A stretch of 64,000 nt of DNA from Pyropia yezoensis (taxonomy: Eukaryota; Rhodophyta; Bangiophyceae; Bangiales; Bangiaceae), in contig CM020620.1 of the NCBI GenBank assembly GCA_009829735.1, forward strand, positions 28,242,951-28,306,950, given 5' to 3'. How positions within the stretch are numbered: the stretch's first letter is position 1; the number at the start of each line of letters is the position of its first letter. Made by a program: the position numbers and the translations under genes. The notes under the pieces were generated by a model. The model made no database searches, was not told the origin of the DNA, and saw only the letters and a program-made list of their open reading frames with translations. Below, one piece after another: positions 51,980 through 62,850 of the stretch.

Positions 51980-53689
51980 CTACTCTTTTCCCGAAGGGCC
52001 AGAGCTCCCGGGTCTAGTCGTATCATGGTAACTCTGGTCCGGTTCATCATCTGACTTGTTGATCCCTTCACACAATGCTTGGACCATAGCGACCCGGACC
52101 TGGCGATGGAACCGTCTGTCCGCGTTAGCATCGGTCTCCGTGGTCTGGCTGCGACCCCGAGTGGCCGAAGGGAAAATGTCTCGGGCCTGAGTAACCGCCT
52201 GTCGCTGGGCCTCAGAAAGAGTCTTGCACTGATGGGCCATGTGGCCCGACTCCCAGCACAGGTAGCATCGATAGGGTCGGCGACTGTCCATGGTCCGGAT
52301 CCCAACGAGTCGAGGGGTCTCCGAATGGAATCCTTGAGTTTGGCCCGCCTTGGTCTTCTCGATTTCCTTGTCGAGGGGCCCCTTGAGGATCGTTGGAGGG
52401 GCCATAGGATTCACAGTCAGCAAGGCCGGGGGGTCCAGCACCTTCTTCGGGTTCAGATCAGTGGGCCGTCGAACTGGTCCCGTCACGGGGGCCTTGCTAG
52501 AGGAACCCGCCGACTGAGCCATAATGATCACGTCCCGGGCCGCCTTGTACTTCCCGGCCGTGAATGTGACCAGCTGTTGATAGGTTCTCTTGGGCCCGTT
52601 GTAGACAAAGGCGTCGGTTCGAAGGTATTCCGGGAGTCCTTGGATCAACTGTTGCTTCATGGTCCCTTCCGTGTGGATGTTCCCACACATCTCAGTCAGG
52701 CCCCGGAGACGCAGAGCGAAGGCTTCAATGGTCTCATTGGGTTCCTTCGTGGCCCTGCCAAACTTATCCTGGGCCAGTGCAAGGGCATGGGGTTCCGCAT
52801 AGGTCTCCAGGAATCAGTTGATGGCCTCAGGATAGCTCGTGATCGACGCCCCACCAGAGGCGCTCGTCGAGTCAGGGAGGGCCCGTGTGTACCAAAGCTC
52901 AGCGTCGCCGGAAAGAAAGTGAGGGATTGCATATAGGGCCATACCTTCCGAGACCCCATTATCATTACAGGCCTTAACGAGCTTACGGAGCCAAGTGAAC
53001 ACCTTCAGGCCCTCTTTACCCGAGAAATGTGGATACCCAGCGAACGAGTGCTTCATATTCCGGGCCACGCGACCCATCTTCCGTGCTTCTCGGGTCCCAT
53101 AAGTGGCCTTCTTGTTCCTCAAGCGATACGTCCGGTAGTCCAGCACCAAGGAAAAGCGATCATCGGAACAGCTGATAACATCTGGCCCACGCGTCGTGTC
53201 CCCGAACGTGGTCAGGTCGTCCTCATCGAAAGCAGATGAAAGAGTGGTCCCAGAGGAAATAGAAGACGTGGAGGACCCATGCGAACGGTGACGACGGGAC
53301 CGACGACGACGGGAACTCGAACGGGTCGAACGGCGCGGGTCACGTGACCCGTCCTGGCCAGCAGGGCTCTGACTCAGGGCCTGGGACACGGTGGCCAAAA
53401 TCTCATCTCGGAACGTCTCAAGGGTCGTACGAATCTCTTCGGGTCCGGTTGAAGTGGTCACCGGTAGAACTTGAGTCCCCATCGCGGGACCCGTAACTTG
53501 ACGCGAATCCTGGCCCATAGGGGCCCGAATCCCGACCGGGGCCGCCGTACCCCGGCGAGGAATGCCACTAGTCCCGCCTCCGCCGCGGCCACCGGGAACA
53601 GAGGTCCCACGACCACGACCAGCGGGGGTCACCATTGACGTGTCCGAGGGCGCAGCACGGCCCCGCCCACCAGGGGTAGGGTCCGTCAT
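51980..53689 (-). CDS. Chromovirus gag region (fossil element)
   Basis: Minus strand, starting MTDPTPGGRGRAAPSD. An Arg/Gly/Ser-rich N-terminal part is followed by a structured capsid-like segment (GYPHFSGKEGLKVFTWLRKL, SGDAELWYTRAL), as in Ty3/gypsy Gag. A nucleocapsid-type CCHC zinc knuckle, CYLCWESGHMAHQC, lies near the end. The region appears slightly degraded relative to pol. It sits directly downstream of the 5' LTR and primer-binding site. Confidence 0.88.
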
Positions 53690-53807
53690 GTTGGCCCGCG
53701 ACAATCGATCTAGCCCAATCGATCTCCGTCGCAAGAGGATCCAAACGGGTCAAACGCCACAGAAAATAGGGAAGGGCTGTCCCGATACTGGAGAAGTAGT
53801 AAAGCCC

Positions 53808-53825
53808 TCCCCTGCTGCTCCACCA
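53808..53825 (-). other. Primer-binding site of the chromovirus
   Basis: On the minus strand, TGGTGGAGCAGCAGGGGA starts four bases after the 5' LTR. It is complementary to a tRNA 3' end (CCA tail, discriminator A, then acceptor and T-stem sequence). The tRNA species was not identified. The same 18 nt occur after the unrelated LTR at 63214. Confidence 0.8.
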
Positions 53826-53829
53826 TAAA

Positions 53830-54464
53830 TGTAACGTTATGGCCCTATCGGACCCCACAACCACCACACACAGGAAACCACAGACTGGCCAGGAAGGAAC
53901 AGGTAAGAGCCCAAGCGTGGTCCACTCGCCCACCCCGTCAGGGGTAAAGGTAACAAGGACAAAAGCCCGAGGGAGCAAGAACCCAAAGCACTGTTGATTT
54001 TACAAGATGGCCCCGGGGAGACCCCGGAGCTACCCTCAAGAACCTCCCCCCCCTGGCCCCTCCAGGGGCCCAGAGCGGGGCCCCCAGAGGGCGCCCCCAG
54101 CGGGCCAAGTGCCAGCAAGGCACCGGCCGCTCACCGGGCCAACACACAAAAAGCACGCGAAATCCCCCCACACACAAATGTCAATCCCCAGAAAAAACCC
54201 AGTGGGAAAAAAAGGGGAAAGACACGAAATCACGCAAGGAAAACAAATACGAAAATCAAGTATACCACAAAGGGGTCAGTAAGCCCACAACCCGGGCGAG
54301 TCCTCCAGTCGGGTGGGCCAATCAGGGCTCCGGGTGTGTCGCCAAAACACCGAGCCACGTGGCCAAGGATCCCCGGCCAGCGTAGGGTTCCACGTACCAC
54401 TGCCGGCCAGGTCCCAAGTCACCTCACCGAGGGCCCGCCTGTCCCCAAAGGCCAGAACGCCACA
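53830..54464 (-). repeat. 5' LTR of the chromovirus (635 bp)
   Basis: Same termini and length as the 3' LTR at 46036-46670. It is followed on its outer side by the GACCC target duplication and then by Harbinger transposase coding sequence. Confidence 0.95.
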
Positions 54465-55100
54465 GACCCAATGCAGCCTAGTACGCCCCACTCCGCGCTC
54501 CGCTTCAGCAAGATCGTCAGCTCCTCCGCGTTCGGCTGCCGCAAATAGTTTGGCCCAAAGATATCCACAATGTAATACACCAGGTCACGCAAAGCATTGT
54601 CCACCTCGAGCGAGAAATGCGGCAATATTCATCCGGACCATCAGTCGACTCCCCGTATGTGAGCACCCGAAAAGCGGCGACCAGCTTCTGCAGCGGATGC
54701 GCGCGCGGTTGCCCAGTATCATCAATACTCTGTACAAAACGCAGGCTGGTCCTTGAAAGCCTGGTATACACGCACAAACACACTGCGCAGCACCCAAAAG
54801 CGACGCTCAAACTCATCCTCGTCGTACACTGGCGGGCTTCCAGAAGCCCCAAAGTAATCGATTAGAACCCCACGCAACCCCCTCCCAAAGTTCCGTACTA
54901 GGTCGACACGCCACGACACGTCCACGAAAGAGACGGATGCCGCCAACTAGAGCACCACGCTTGCGCACCCGCCAGTGGTGCAGAACCGTCATATGTGCAG
55001 CAACAGCTTTTGAAACGTCCATGTCCTCCGAGTCAGCCAGCACAGCCTCAACGTCCAGGGCCAGCGGGTCCTGCTCGGCCAAGTTGCGTGGGTAGGAAAT
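54465..55100 (-). pseudogene. PIF/Harbinger transposase, N-terminal half
   Basis: Minus-strand pieces in family order but in changing frames: LDVEAVLADSEDMDVSKAVA with a basic RVRKRG; then YFGASGSPPVYDEDEFERRF-WVLRSVF; then PLQKLVAAFRVLTYGESTDG-PDEYCRIS; then FGPNYLRQPNAEELTILLKR and GVLGCIG, where the LTR element interrupts. Frames change near 54940, 54730 and 54610, so at least three indels separate it from a working gene. The reading resumes at 46035 on the other side of the insertion with GSLES. The pattern (YFG...P.Y....F.RRF, QK..AA.R.L.YG, DEY.RI, YLR.P) is diagnostic of Harbinger transposases. Confidence 0.88.
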
Positions 55101-55900
55101 TAGTGGCGCGGGAGAGAGACGGTCGCGACGACGGTGGCGGATGTGGAGACGGTGGTCACGTCGACAGACTCCAAAATCAGTGTCTGCTGCACCCCGCCTG
55201 CGAGCAGGTCCGCTCGACCAATAAAAACATTGTCTCCCGCGCTCCCCATGGTGGCGTCTCGCAGTCCCCCCCCCCCTCCCGCCAACTGTATGCCTCACGG
55301 CCTATCAGAACACGTCGTGTCCCCCGCCCGCCGGGCAGGGGGCCAGAACGCAATCGACCGCTCCACAATATCGGCGCCCCACGTGGGCGCCCCGCCCTCC
55401 TCGCGAGCGGCCCTGCAGCAGCGGGCAGTGGAGTGGCCTCCTGGAGGCGGGTTACGGTGGCGGCCCGTCGGACGCGATCGACCCAGCGGCCTCGCGACAC
55501 CTGGCACACCACATCCCCCCCACTCCACGTACTCTGCAGGAGACAGATCCGCCAGCGATCGAGTAGCCGTCGTCAACGAACGTGCCACGATAGAAAAACA
55601 TTGCAAAAGTTTTCTGTTCTATCACGATCGAACACGTTGTCAAGCCCCAACGAGCGTGCGAGAATGGGGAATGGGGATGGGGTCACCCCAATTCCGACAA
55701 GAATGCGGTATCCCCATTCCCATTCCCCATCCGTGCCCCAACCAGGCACGAAAACCGGGAGGAGTTACTTAAAATGGGTTGTGTCGAATCCGCTCCGGGA
55801 ACATCGAGATGGGGTCGTTCGCACCACTATGTGACCCTCGGCAATATTTGCAAGCTCCAGACCAGAGATTTGATGCCGTTGTAAGCCTGTTTAACGTCCC
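55101..55900. other. Central unique part of the Harbinger-type element
   Basis: Single-copy relative to the arms; no gene recognised. An imperfect inverted repeat of GGGGAATGGGGATGGGG type lies at about 55661-55728, pairing with CCCCATTCCCATTCCCC. Confidence 0.5.
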
Positions 55901-55902
55901 AT

Positions 55903-55949
55903 TTCGTGCCACATTGCCATATTGGTCGCAATATGGCAACGTGGCACGA
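55903..55949. repeat. Hairpin-forming inverted repeat at the inner edge of the right arm
   Basis: TTCGTGCCACATTGCCATAT plus TG pairs with CAATATGGCAACGTGGCACG plus AA across a 4-nt loop, with one mismatch in about 22 bp. Its right foot lies about 7 bp from where the arm homology begins (55957). Confidence 0.85.
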
Positions 55950-55956
55950 ATTTGGA

Positions 55957-56273
55957 CGGGTATTTGTCTCGTCGGCGAGCACGCATGAAAGATGCTGGGG
56001 GAAAAGACGGGGATCGGGGGTACGGGTAGGGCTGCTGCCGGGGTTGGGGCACCCGGCGGTTGGGCTGCCGGGGGGCTTCCACCTCTGGCACACCCTCCCC
56101 CTGCCGTTCAGCCACTTGGGCAGCTGCCTGTGGGCTCTTTTTTGCGGGCTGCGCAGGCGTGGAGGGAGTTGCGGAACCAGACCGCGCACGTGGCCTTGTG
56201 CAACGACCTGGCCGCCGACATCTGCCAGGAGCGCGCAGCGCTTCTGGAGCACTACCTTGAGTTTTCTGGCTGA
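55957..56273 (+). pseudogene. Duplicated C-terminal scrap of the Harbinger transposase
   Basis: On the plus strand the frame ends RNQTAHVALCNDLAADICQE-RAALLEHYLEFSG, the tail also found at 45186 on the minus strand, except that the last residues differ (LEFSG versus VCVLLVR). All catalytic parts are missing. It marks how far the inverted duplication reached into the transposase gene. Confidence 0.85.
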
Positions 56274-57062
56274 GCTGGACATGGTACAAGAGCAAAGTTT
56301 TTTTTTTCCCCGTTGGGCAGGGCTTTTTTTTTCTTTGGAACACTTCACCGTACCGCAGAGCTTGGACAGTATGGTACAAAAGTACAAGAGAGCACCAGCG
56401 TTCATAAAGCAGTGCGCCATGATAGAAACAGCGGCCCGACTTAAGTATATACGTGAGTGTTGGGCGGCAAGTGCCTAAAAAGAGCGGAAAGAGATGGACC
56501 AACGGTCGGCGGTTGTCCCCAAGTCTTCTTGTAGCGCGACCGCCAAGCGGCCGGTCGTACAGCAGGCATGGCCGCCCCCGTAACGCGTGGTGGTCATCAG
56601 CATAATCCCTCCCCCCCTTCATTGGACTCCTCCTTTCTCCCGGTCACGCGCCCCACACCTCGGCACACCATCAGACACTCACGTGGTCGCCCAAGCCGGC
56701 CACGGCACGTGCCGCCACTTCCCCCCCCCCCACCCACACCTAGTGACTCCCCCCTGCTCCCTTCCACGAATTTTGTGGCGGACGAAGTCCCCCCCTCAGT
56801 CGAACCCGCATGTGGGCAAAAGCGACTCCTTTGAGCTGAGGACTGAGTTTGGGGCTGACAAGACAAAGGGACAAGGTAGGTAGGAAAAAATAAAAGCCCC
56901 TGCCGAATGGGGCAAAAAAAAAACCTTTGCTCATGCGCAGCCAATACTCAAGCTACAACAGGTCCAATGGCTGCCACTCGTATGACAGGTCCTACAGGAA
57001 CAGCAAGTACATCGTCGTCACAAAGATCCAAAACAAAGCAAGAGAGCAGAAGAAAGTGCACG

Positions 57063-58580
57063 CTAGGTGCAGTGTGAGTCGCTGCTGGCGGATGAACCGG
57101 AGGACATGTCCTGCTGCTGTGGCGGGGGGCGAGAGAAAGGAGGGTAGACGGGCTCGTCCTGAGAGAGGGGCACGGTGGTGATAAGGACGCGGTTGAGGCG
57201 CTTTTCTGCTGTGGCGGCTTTGCGCCGCTGAGACTCGGTGCCACGCGTGCGCTTCATCGGCACAACCGCATGTGTCGGGGGTGCAGGGTTCTGCAGCACG
57301 TCCCCAGCAGGTCCATCAGTTGCAGAGGGTCGGGGCGCCCCTGTAGTGCCGGTTCCAACAGCTTCAGTGGCCGTCAGTGCAGCAGGATCAGGTCCATCAG
57401 GTACAGCAGCCTCATTAGGAGGGGCTCCCGACCGTGGGCGCGATTCCCAAACGGGCGGGGCCTTGGCAGGTGGCCGCGGTGGCTGCTCCCACTCTTCGTC
57501 TTGAATCTCATACACTGCCAGTCCTGCCGGAAAAGCTGCAGCAACAGCAGCAGTAGCGCTCTTGTCCAGAGTAATGCCAGCGGCGGCCAGTGCAGCGCAG
57601 GCTTTGTCCTGGCGGAACTTCTTCGCCTCCTCAGTAAACCGCATCTCAGGTAGGTTGAAAAATACGATAGAGGACCGCTCCTTGGATGCGTTGGCAATAG
57701 CCTCCAGAGCGGCCGTGCTGGCCTTCATCTCCCTAGACCTGATCAGCTCCTCAGCTTCTTGCCGCTTGGCCGCCTTGGCGCCCATGGGGCGGCGCTCAAA
57801 TGGGCGGCCGGCGCGCGGGGACTTGCCAGCCCCAAATGCCTGTCCAGCACCCACCGCACTACCCGCAGCTCCAGTTTTCGCAGCACCACCAGCACCTACA
57901 GTGCCACCGCCGGCAGTTGCGCTTGCAGCACCTGCACCGCGTCCAGATCCACTGCCGCTGTCCCCGACATCTGCAGAGTCGTCGTCGTCGTCGCTGTCAC
58001 TGTCGCAGATCTCATCACCGGAGACGCCATAAGCAAAAGCCCCAGCCACCCCACTCCAGTTGTCGTACCCCCGCATCACCCTCCAGCATGGCACCCACTT
58101 CTCCAGGTGGTACTGTTTGCGCTTGTCCGCCGCAGTGGCTGTCCCGTCAATACGACGCTGGTGGGCCTGGATCGCTGCGTAGACGGGCTGCCACTTGCTG
58201 TGGGCAAGGGCCCCCAAAATCATCGCCGCCTCGTCTGGGTTGCCAGTCAGGTCCGTCCGCTGCACGGCCAGCCAGGAGTATGCAAATGCGCTTACCCCCT
58301 TCGTGGCCATGTCCATCACCTTCTTTACCGCGCTCACCGTCCGCGCCACATAGTCCGCAATCCCCAGCACCGCCTCGTCGTACGCCTCTGACACTGCCGC
58401 CCAAAACTCAGCGCTCCTCTGGTCGGTCCCCATGATGGGGTCGTTGCTCACAGCCAAAAACCCTTTGCAGAGCACCTCCAGCTCCTCACTCGTCCACCCT
58501 TGTTGCGTGCCCATGTTGCGGACGCAAGTGGCGCGGAAGGGGGTGCCGGGGTCGCCCGTCAGGGCGGCAAGGGTGGTCAT
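57063..58580 (-). CDS. Harbinger ORF1: Myb/SANT-like DNA-binding protein, right copy, 505 residues
   Basis: Reverse-complement twin of the protein at 42884-44401, starting MTTLAALTGD at 58580. It keeps GWTSEELEVLCKGFLAVSND, the AEFWAAVSEAYDE helix, the acidic run and the basic KRTRGTESQRRK segment, and is uninterrupted. Differences seen include TQQGW for TQRGW, PIMG for PIKG, WSGVAG for WSGAAG, ASATAGGGTV for ASANAGGVTV, RPSATD for RPSSTD and NPAPP for NPVPP. Both copies staying open while the transposase decayed suggests either recent duplication or recent homogenisation of the arms. Confidence 0.8.
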   Translation of the reverse strand: MTTLAALTGDPGTPFRATCVRNMGTQQGWTSEELEVLCKGFLAVSNDPIMGTDQRSAEFWAAVSEAYDEAVLGIADYVARTVSAVKKVMDMATKGVSAFAYSWLAVQRTDLTGNPDEAAMILGALAHSKWQPVYAAIQAHQRRIDGTATAADKRKQYHLEKWVPCWRVMRGYDNWSGVAGAFAYGVSGDEICDSDSDDDDDSADVGDSGSGSGRGAGAASATAGGGTVGAGGAAKTGAAGSAVGAGQAFGAGKSPRAGRPFERRPMGAKAAKRQEAEELIRSREMKASTAALEAIANASKERSSIVFFNLPEMRFTEEAKKFRQDKACAALAAAGITLDKSATAAVAAAFPAGLAVYEIQDEEWEQPPRPPAKAPPVWESRPRSGAPPNEAAVPDGPDPAALTATEAVGTGTTGAPRPSATDGPAGDVLQNPAPPTHAVVPMKRTRGTESQRRKAATAEKRLNRVLITTVPLSQDEPVYPPFSRPPPQQQDMSSGSSASSDSHCT

Positions 58581-61269
58581 CAGTGTCGCCCCCGCAGGAG
58601 TTGGGCGGCGGGGGTGGGCCACGCAGATGGAGCGGCGGCGCGGGCGGCGACGGCGGCGGCGGCGGCGAGGCCGCCCCCTGATGCGGGTGGTAGCGCGAGT
58701 GGTAGCCGCGTCCGTCGTCGTGGTGGCCACCAAACCGCTGCGGCGGCGGCGGACGGGATGGGCGACCGTTGGCGGGCGGGCCTAAGTTTCTTGGCCCCCC
58801 TGCAGGTCAGCAGGTCGGCAACCAGCCGTCTCGGGTGCGCTGCCGCTGCGGCAGCAGAAAGTACTCGTCGTTGGGAGGGGGGGGCGGGGGCGGCCAACCG
58901 TTCTCGTCGTCAGCGTCCTCGTAGTAGCGTTGCGGGGGGGCCGGGGGGGGGCGATCGAAGCTCCCCCGACCGCGGTCCATCTCCCGGAGAGGGCGGCGCG
59001 CCGGCGCCCATGAAGATGCGGGGTAGGGAGGAGGGCTGCGACGATGAGGTGGTGGTGAGCGGCGGGGATCGGCGGGTCGCGCCCCTGAAGAAGGCCACAG
59101 CGGGCGCGCCGGCGTCTGACAGGGGCACACATAGCCCATGTGGCAATGGCAGGAACACACGGGGGGGGGCAGGGGCGGGGGGCCCCCCCAACGGCCCTAC
59201 TCATCTGCAAAGGGGCCGCGGGGGTCTCGCAGCGGCCGCTTGCCGCTCGCAACGTACCGGCCGCCATCGTCGTAACGGTGGCTCATGGCGGGCAGGAAGG
59301 GTGGGTGGTGGTGGTGTGCGAGAGTGACGGCGCGTGAGAGAGGGAAGCGAGCCCCGCACCCGGCGAAGCCAGGCAGGGGCCGCACGCGGGAAAGAACAGA
59401 GCGCGCGGGCTGGTTGGCGCGGGCGCAAAGGGGATGGTGACCACGGCGAAGGGAAACGGGTCGGGCTTGCCTCGCAGGACGGCGTGCTAACCCCCCACTC
59501 AAATCGGGGGGCGGCGTCCCCCCCCCTCTGACTGTGTTGTACGGGGGGGGCGCGCCTGGTGCAAACACCGACCCCCCCCCCCCCCTCCTCAGAACGCGAT
59601 CCAGGGGAGTGCCCCCCCTCTCAGATCCGGGTGGGTGGGGGGGCACCCCCCACCCCTCCTGCACTATTAAGGGGGGGGGGGGGCATGTCGCGACCCACGT
59701 TGCAACTCACGCGCCCCCCCCCCCAGAAGCGCTCTCTTGCGCCACTCCCCCCGCCCTCCCGCCAATCGGCCGCCCCTTCGTCCCGCGGGATGTCCCCCCC
59801 CCTCACAATCAAGCGTTGGGCGGGGGGGTAGCCGCCCCCGACGTCACCTGCCCTGTTCAGGAAGGGGGGCACAGCGCGACACACAATCTAACCTGCGCAA
59901 CCCTTCCCCCTGGAGTGCCCTCCCGCGCACCTCCCCCGCCCCCCGGGCAATTCGGTGCCCTCCCGCCAGTCCGGCGCCCCCTCGTCCCGCCTTGTGTCCT
60001 CTCCCCCTCGAACCAAGCGCAGGGCTGGGGAGGGCGCCCCCGACGCCTCCCGCACATTTCAGGGGGGGGGGGGGCACAGCGCGGTCCACCATCCAGCACA
60101 CACACACCCCCACAGGAGCTCCCTCCCCAGCCCCCCCCCCGCGCACCCGCCAATCCGGCGCCCTCTGGTCCTGCCAATCAGGCGGGCGGATCGCCCAAAC
60201 CCCCCCAACCACTACGCACAAAAGGGGGCGGCAGCCAAACGAGTCTTCTGCGCGCCCGCGCTCAGCAACGACTCCCTCAAGCCCGGCCACCCTCCCACTG
60301 GCCGCGGACGGTGGCTTTTGTAGTGCGGGAGGCGCGACACACCCCGCCCAGGCGCTGTCGGCCTACGTGGGGCCGATGTCGCGGGAGCCAGGCCCCCCTC
60401 CCCTTCGCTACCCCCCCTACCCGCCTCAGGTCGACGACCCGGCGGCGGAAGACGCTCCCGGGAAAGCGTCCGGGCGCGAACGGAAGGCGCTCAAGCGAGG
60501 GCGTACGCCGCCACTCCCGCGTCGCGCCACACAGTTGCCCAGTGGGTGGGCTCCATGCACCGCTGCGGGTGCGCGGAGCGCACACGATAGGAGTGCGGGG
60601 GCGTCGACAGCGCGGCGCTGTGGTCGCCACTGGCCGGCAGCCGCTCAGGAGACGAGCCTGTGCGCCACACACGCACGCTTCAACGCCTGCTGAAAACGGT
60701 CACGAAGAATCTCTCAGGGACTGGAGTGGCGTGGAGGAGCAAGCTCGGCAACGCGCCACCAATGGCAGGCCTCGGCGGGCTGCCATCGCTGAGGGTGGGA
60801 TTCACACGCACGCCAACATGGGGACGTGGCCCGCCACGGCTGCGTCTTGGCATGCCGAGGGCTCCGTTGTAAGAAAATTGACCAGCGACGACCGCTTCTC
60901 GATTGCCCATGATCGCCCATGACCGGCCAGGATCGCGCGTGATCACCGACGTGTCACGTCATACATCCATGCACCGAGCGATTCTTGCGCTTCGAAAGCT
61001 GGTCGATTGACAGCGTGCACTCGATACACGCAACACGCTAGGCAGCCAAGTTTTACATTTTAAAAAAAATGGAAAACAGTGGAACGTCGCTATGTGTGCC
61101 GGTGCACAATCGTATACCGCCCGTTGACGCCGTTCTACACAAGTCCATCCGAATCGGTTGGGGCACCATGTTTGTAAATGGGCACTCCACTCACAGGCCG
61201 CCACGTGCCATACGTGGCATCCTAGAATGAATATTTGGGGCGTTGGGATGGGCGTGGTTAGCTGTGCTC

Positions 61270-62080
61270 TAAGGGGGAGACGCAGAGCCGAAGTCGGGCT
61301 GTGTTCGGAAATTGGCTAAATGATCCCGGGATGCCAGCGCTCGCCTCGGGGTGGTATCAACAGTGTGAGCCCCGAAGGGCGGAAGTTATCGACTGCTCCG
61401 GAGACGAGGGGGGCCAGTCGCCGCTCGCACTGCACCCCGGCTTGACGAACAGCTGGAGTTGGCCGCGCTCTCACGGGCACGTGGGCGCGGTGTGGGGGAG
61501 TGGTGCCCGCCCCGGAGAGAAGCGGAACAGTGCCCTCCCTTGCGAGAGAGGGCGGAGAGTGCCCTCCCTTCTCGCGACAGCAGTGGGGGGGGCAGGATGG
61601 CCGCGAACAGAGCAGATAGGTGCGGTTCGTGGGGGTGCACGCTCCCTCGAGAGAGTGGGATGTGTGACCTCCCCTGGGGGAGCGGGACGGGTGTCCGCCT
61701 CTTTAGGGTCGCCGACTGGGTGGGAGGGCACAATACCCAGCGGCCGCCTCACAGCTACGTTGCCTCTTCAGCAGAAGCAGTGGCGACTCGGGGTCCATCG
61801 CCGCAGCCGCCGCCGCCGCCACCAACGCCGCCGCTGTTGCCGCCGCCGCTACCACCGACGCCGCCGTCGCCACCGTCTCCGCTACTGCCACCACCGCCAC
61901 CGCCGCCGTCGCCCCCGCTGCCCCCACCGCCGCCTCCGCCGTTGCCCCGCCGTCACTGGCCGCATTCACCACTGCCGCCGAGGCCCGACGCGAAGGGGGC
62001 GGCGGTGGTGTCGGCGGAGCGGGGCCGGGCGCGCTTTCAAGACACAGCGGCCAGCAGCTGCTGTCGAGCTTGCTGTAGCA
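61270..62080. other. GC-rich intergenic region, no gene recognised
   Basis: Mixed sequence to 61740, then a CCG/CCA trinucleotide-rich tract (about 61795-61960). No domain is visible in the long frames that cross it. Confidence 0.5.
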
Positions 62081-62082
62081 AA

Positions 62083-62850
62083 AACCACTCGCGCACACAG
62101 CACCACAGTTGGGCTGCTGTACAAGGACTGCCTCCCGTGTCGGTGGAACCGGAGGAAGTGCCAGTCGCACACACTTTATCCCTGTTGTGGGGCAATCCCC
62201 CCACTGACAAACAAGAAGACGGTGTGTGGGCCAACAGTTTCTGGGTCGGGACGGGGAAGCGAGGCCAAGCCCCGCTGTCCCTCCCCTTAGCCCCCCAGGG
62301 TCCTCTCAGAATCTCGCCACTTAGAATCTCCCACCCGAGCACCTGTCCACCGGGCCACACGAAAATTCAAGACGATAAAACTGCAAAAAATGCTCAAATC
62401 CGTGTTGGATTTACTATCAAGCAAAGTATCCTTGACTTACGGAAAATCGAGATCAAATGAAAAGGGAGACACTGCTTAGACAAGCTGGCTCCCGACCCCG
62501 TGTGGCGTGCCCCGTCCCTGCGTCGAGCGGAGTTCCGTGGCAGAACTGACCCCACGCAGGGGGGCAGGCGGTGCCATACTGAGGCGGGAGCCAACTGGTC
62601 TAACCCGCTTCTCCCTTTGCAATTAAATATCGAATTCTCCTAAGTCAGAGATACTTTGCTTGATAGTAAATCCAACATGGATGTCAAGGTTTTCTGCATT
62701 TTCTCGTCTTGGATATTCGTGTGGCCCGGTGGGCAGGTGCTGGGGTGGGAGATTCTGAGAGACGAGAATCTGAGAGTACCCTTGAGGTGAGGCAAGAACC
62801 ACTCGCACACGCGACACCAAGGTTGGGGCGGTGCGCAGAGGCTGCCTTCT
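62083..62850. repeat. Nested inverted and direct repeats before the LTR element
   Basis: About 62300-62445 (CAGAATCTCCCACCCGAGCA ... GGATTTACTATCAAGCAAAG) is repeated in reverse complement at about 62637-62763, arms of roughly 125-145 bp around a ~190-bp spacer. The outer motif ACCACTCGC.CAC, followed by GTTGGG.., occurs at 62088 and 62800 in the same orientation. This looks like a foldback element or a partial duplication; no coding capacity. Confidence 0.7.

Larger units (their letters stand above)
46036..54464 (-). mobile_element. Chromovirus (Ty3/gypsy LTR retrotransposon with chromodomain), near-whole
   Basis: The element is 8429 bp, on the minus strand, with two 635-bp LTRs and a perfect 5-bp target duplication GACCC (46031-46035 and 54465-54469). 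LTRs differ at about five positions (roughly 99.2% identity), so the insertion is young. Parts in element order: 5' LTR, primer-binding site, gag with a CCHC knuckle, pol with protease, reverse transcriptase, RNase H, integrase and chromodomain, a ~1-kb 3' region, 3' LTR. The coding part looks almost whole, with about one break. It inserted into the Harbinger transposase. Confidence 0.95.
40201..61269. mobile_element. PIF/Harbinger-type DNA transposon with 5.3-kb inverted arms, containing a nested LTR element
   Basis: The ends read AAGCACAACTAACCACG (left) and, in reverse complement, GAGCACAGCTAACCACG (right). They are bordered by TTA (40198-40200) and TAA (61270-61272), close to the TWA target preference of Harbinger elements although not an identical duplication. 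Inside are two Myb/SANT-like ORF1 copies in opposite orientation and a single decayed DDE transposase on the minus strand. The 8.4-kb chromovirus at 46036-54464 inserted later. Without it the element is about 12.6 kb. Confidence 0.75.
55957..61269 (-). repeat. Right inverted arm (5.3 kb)
   Basis: Reverse complement of 40201-45509. It contains its own ORF1 copy and a copy of the transposase tail, but not the rest of the transposase. Confidence 0.9.
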
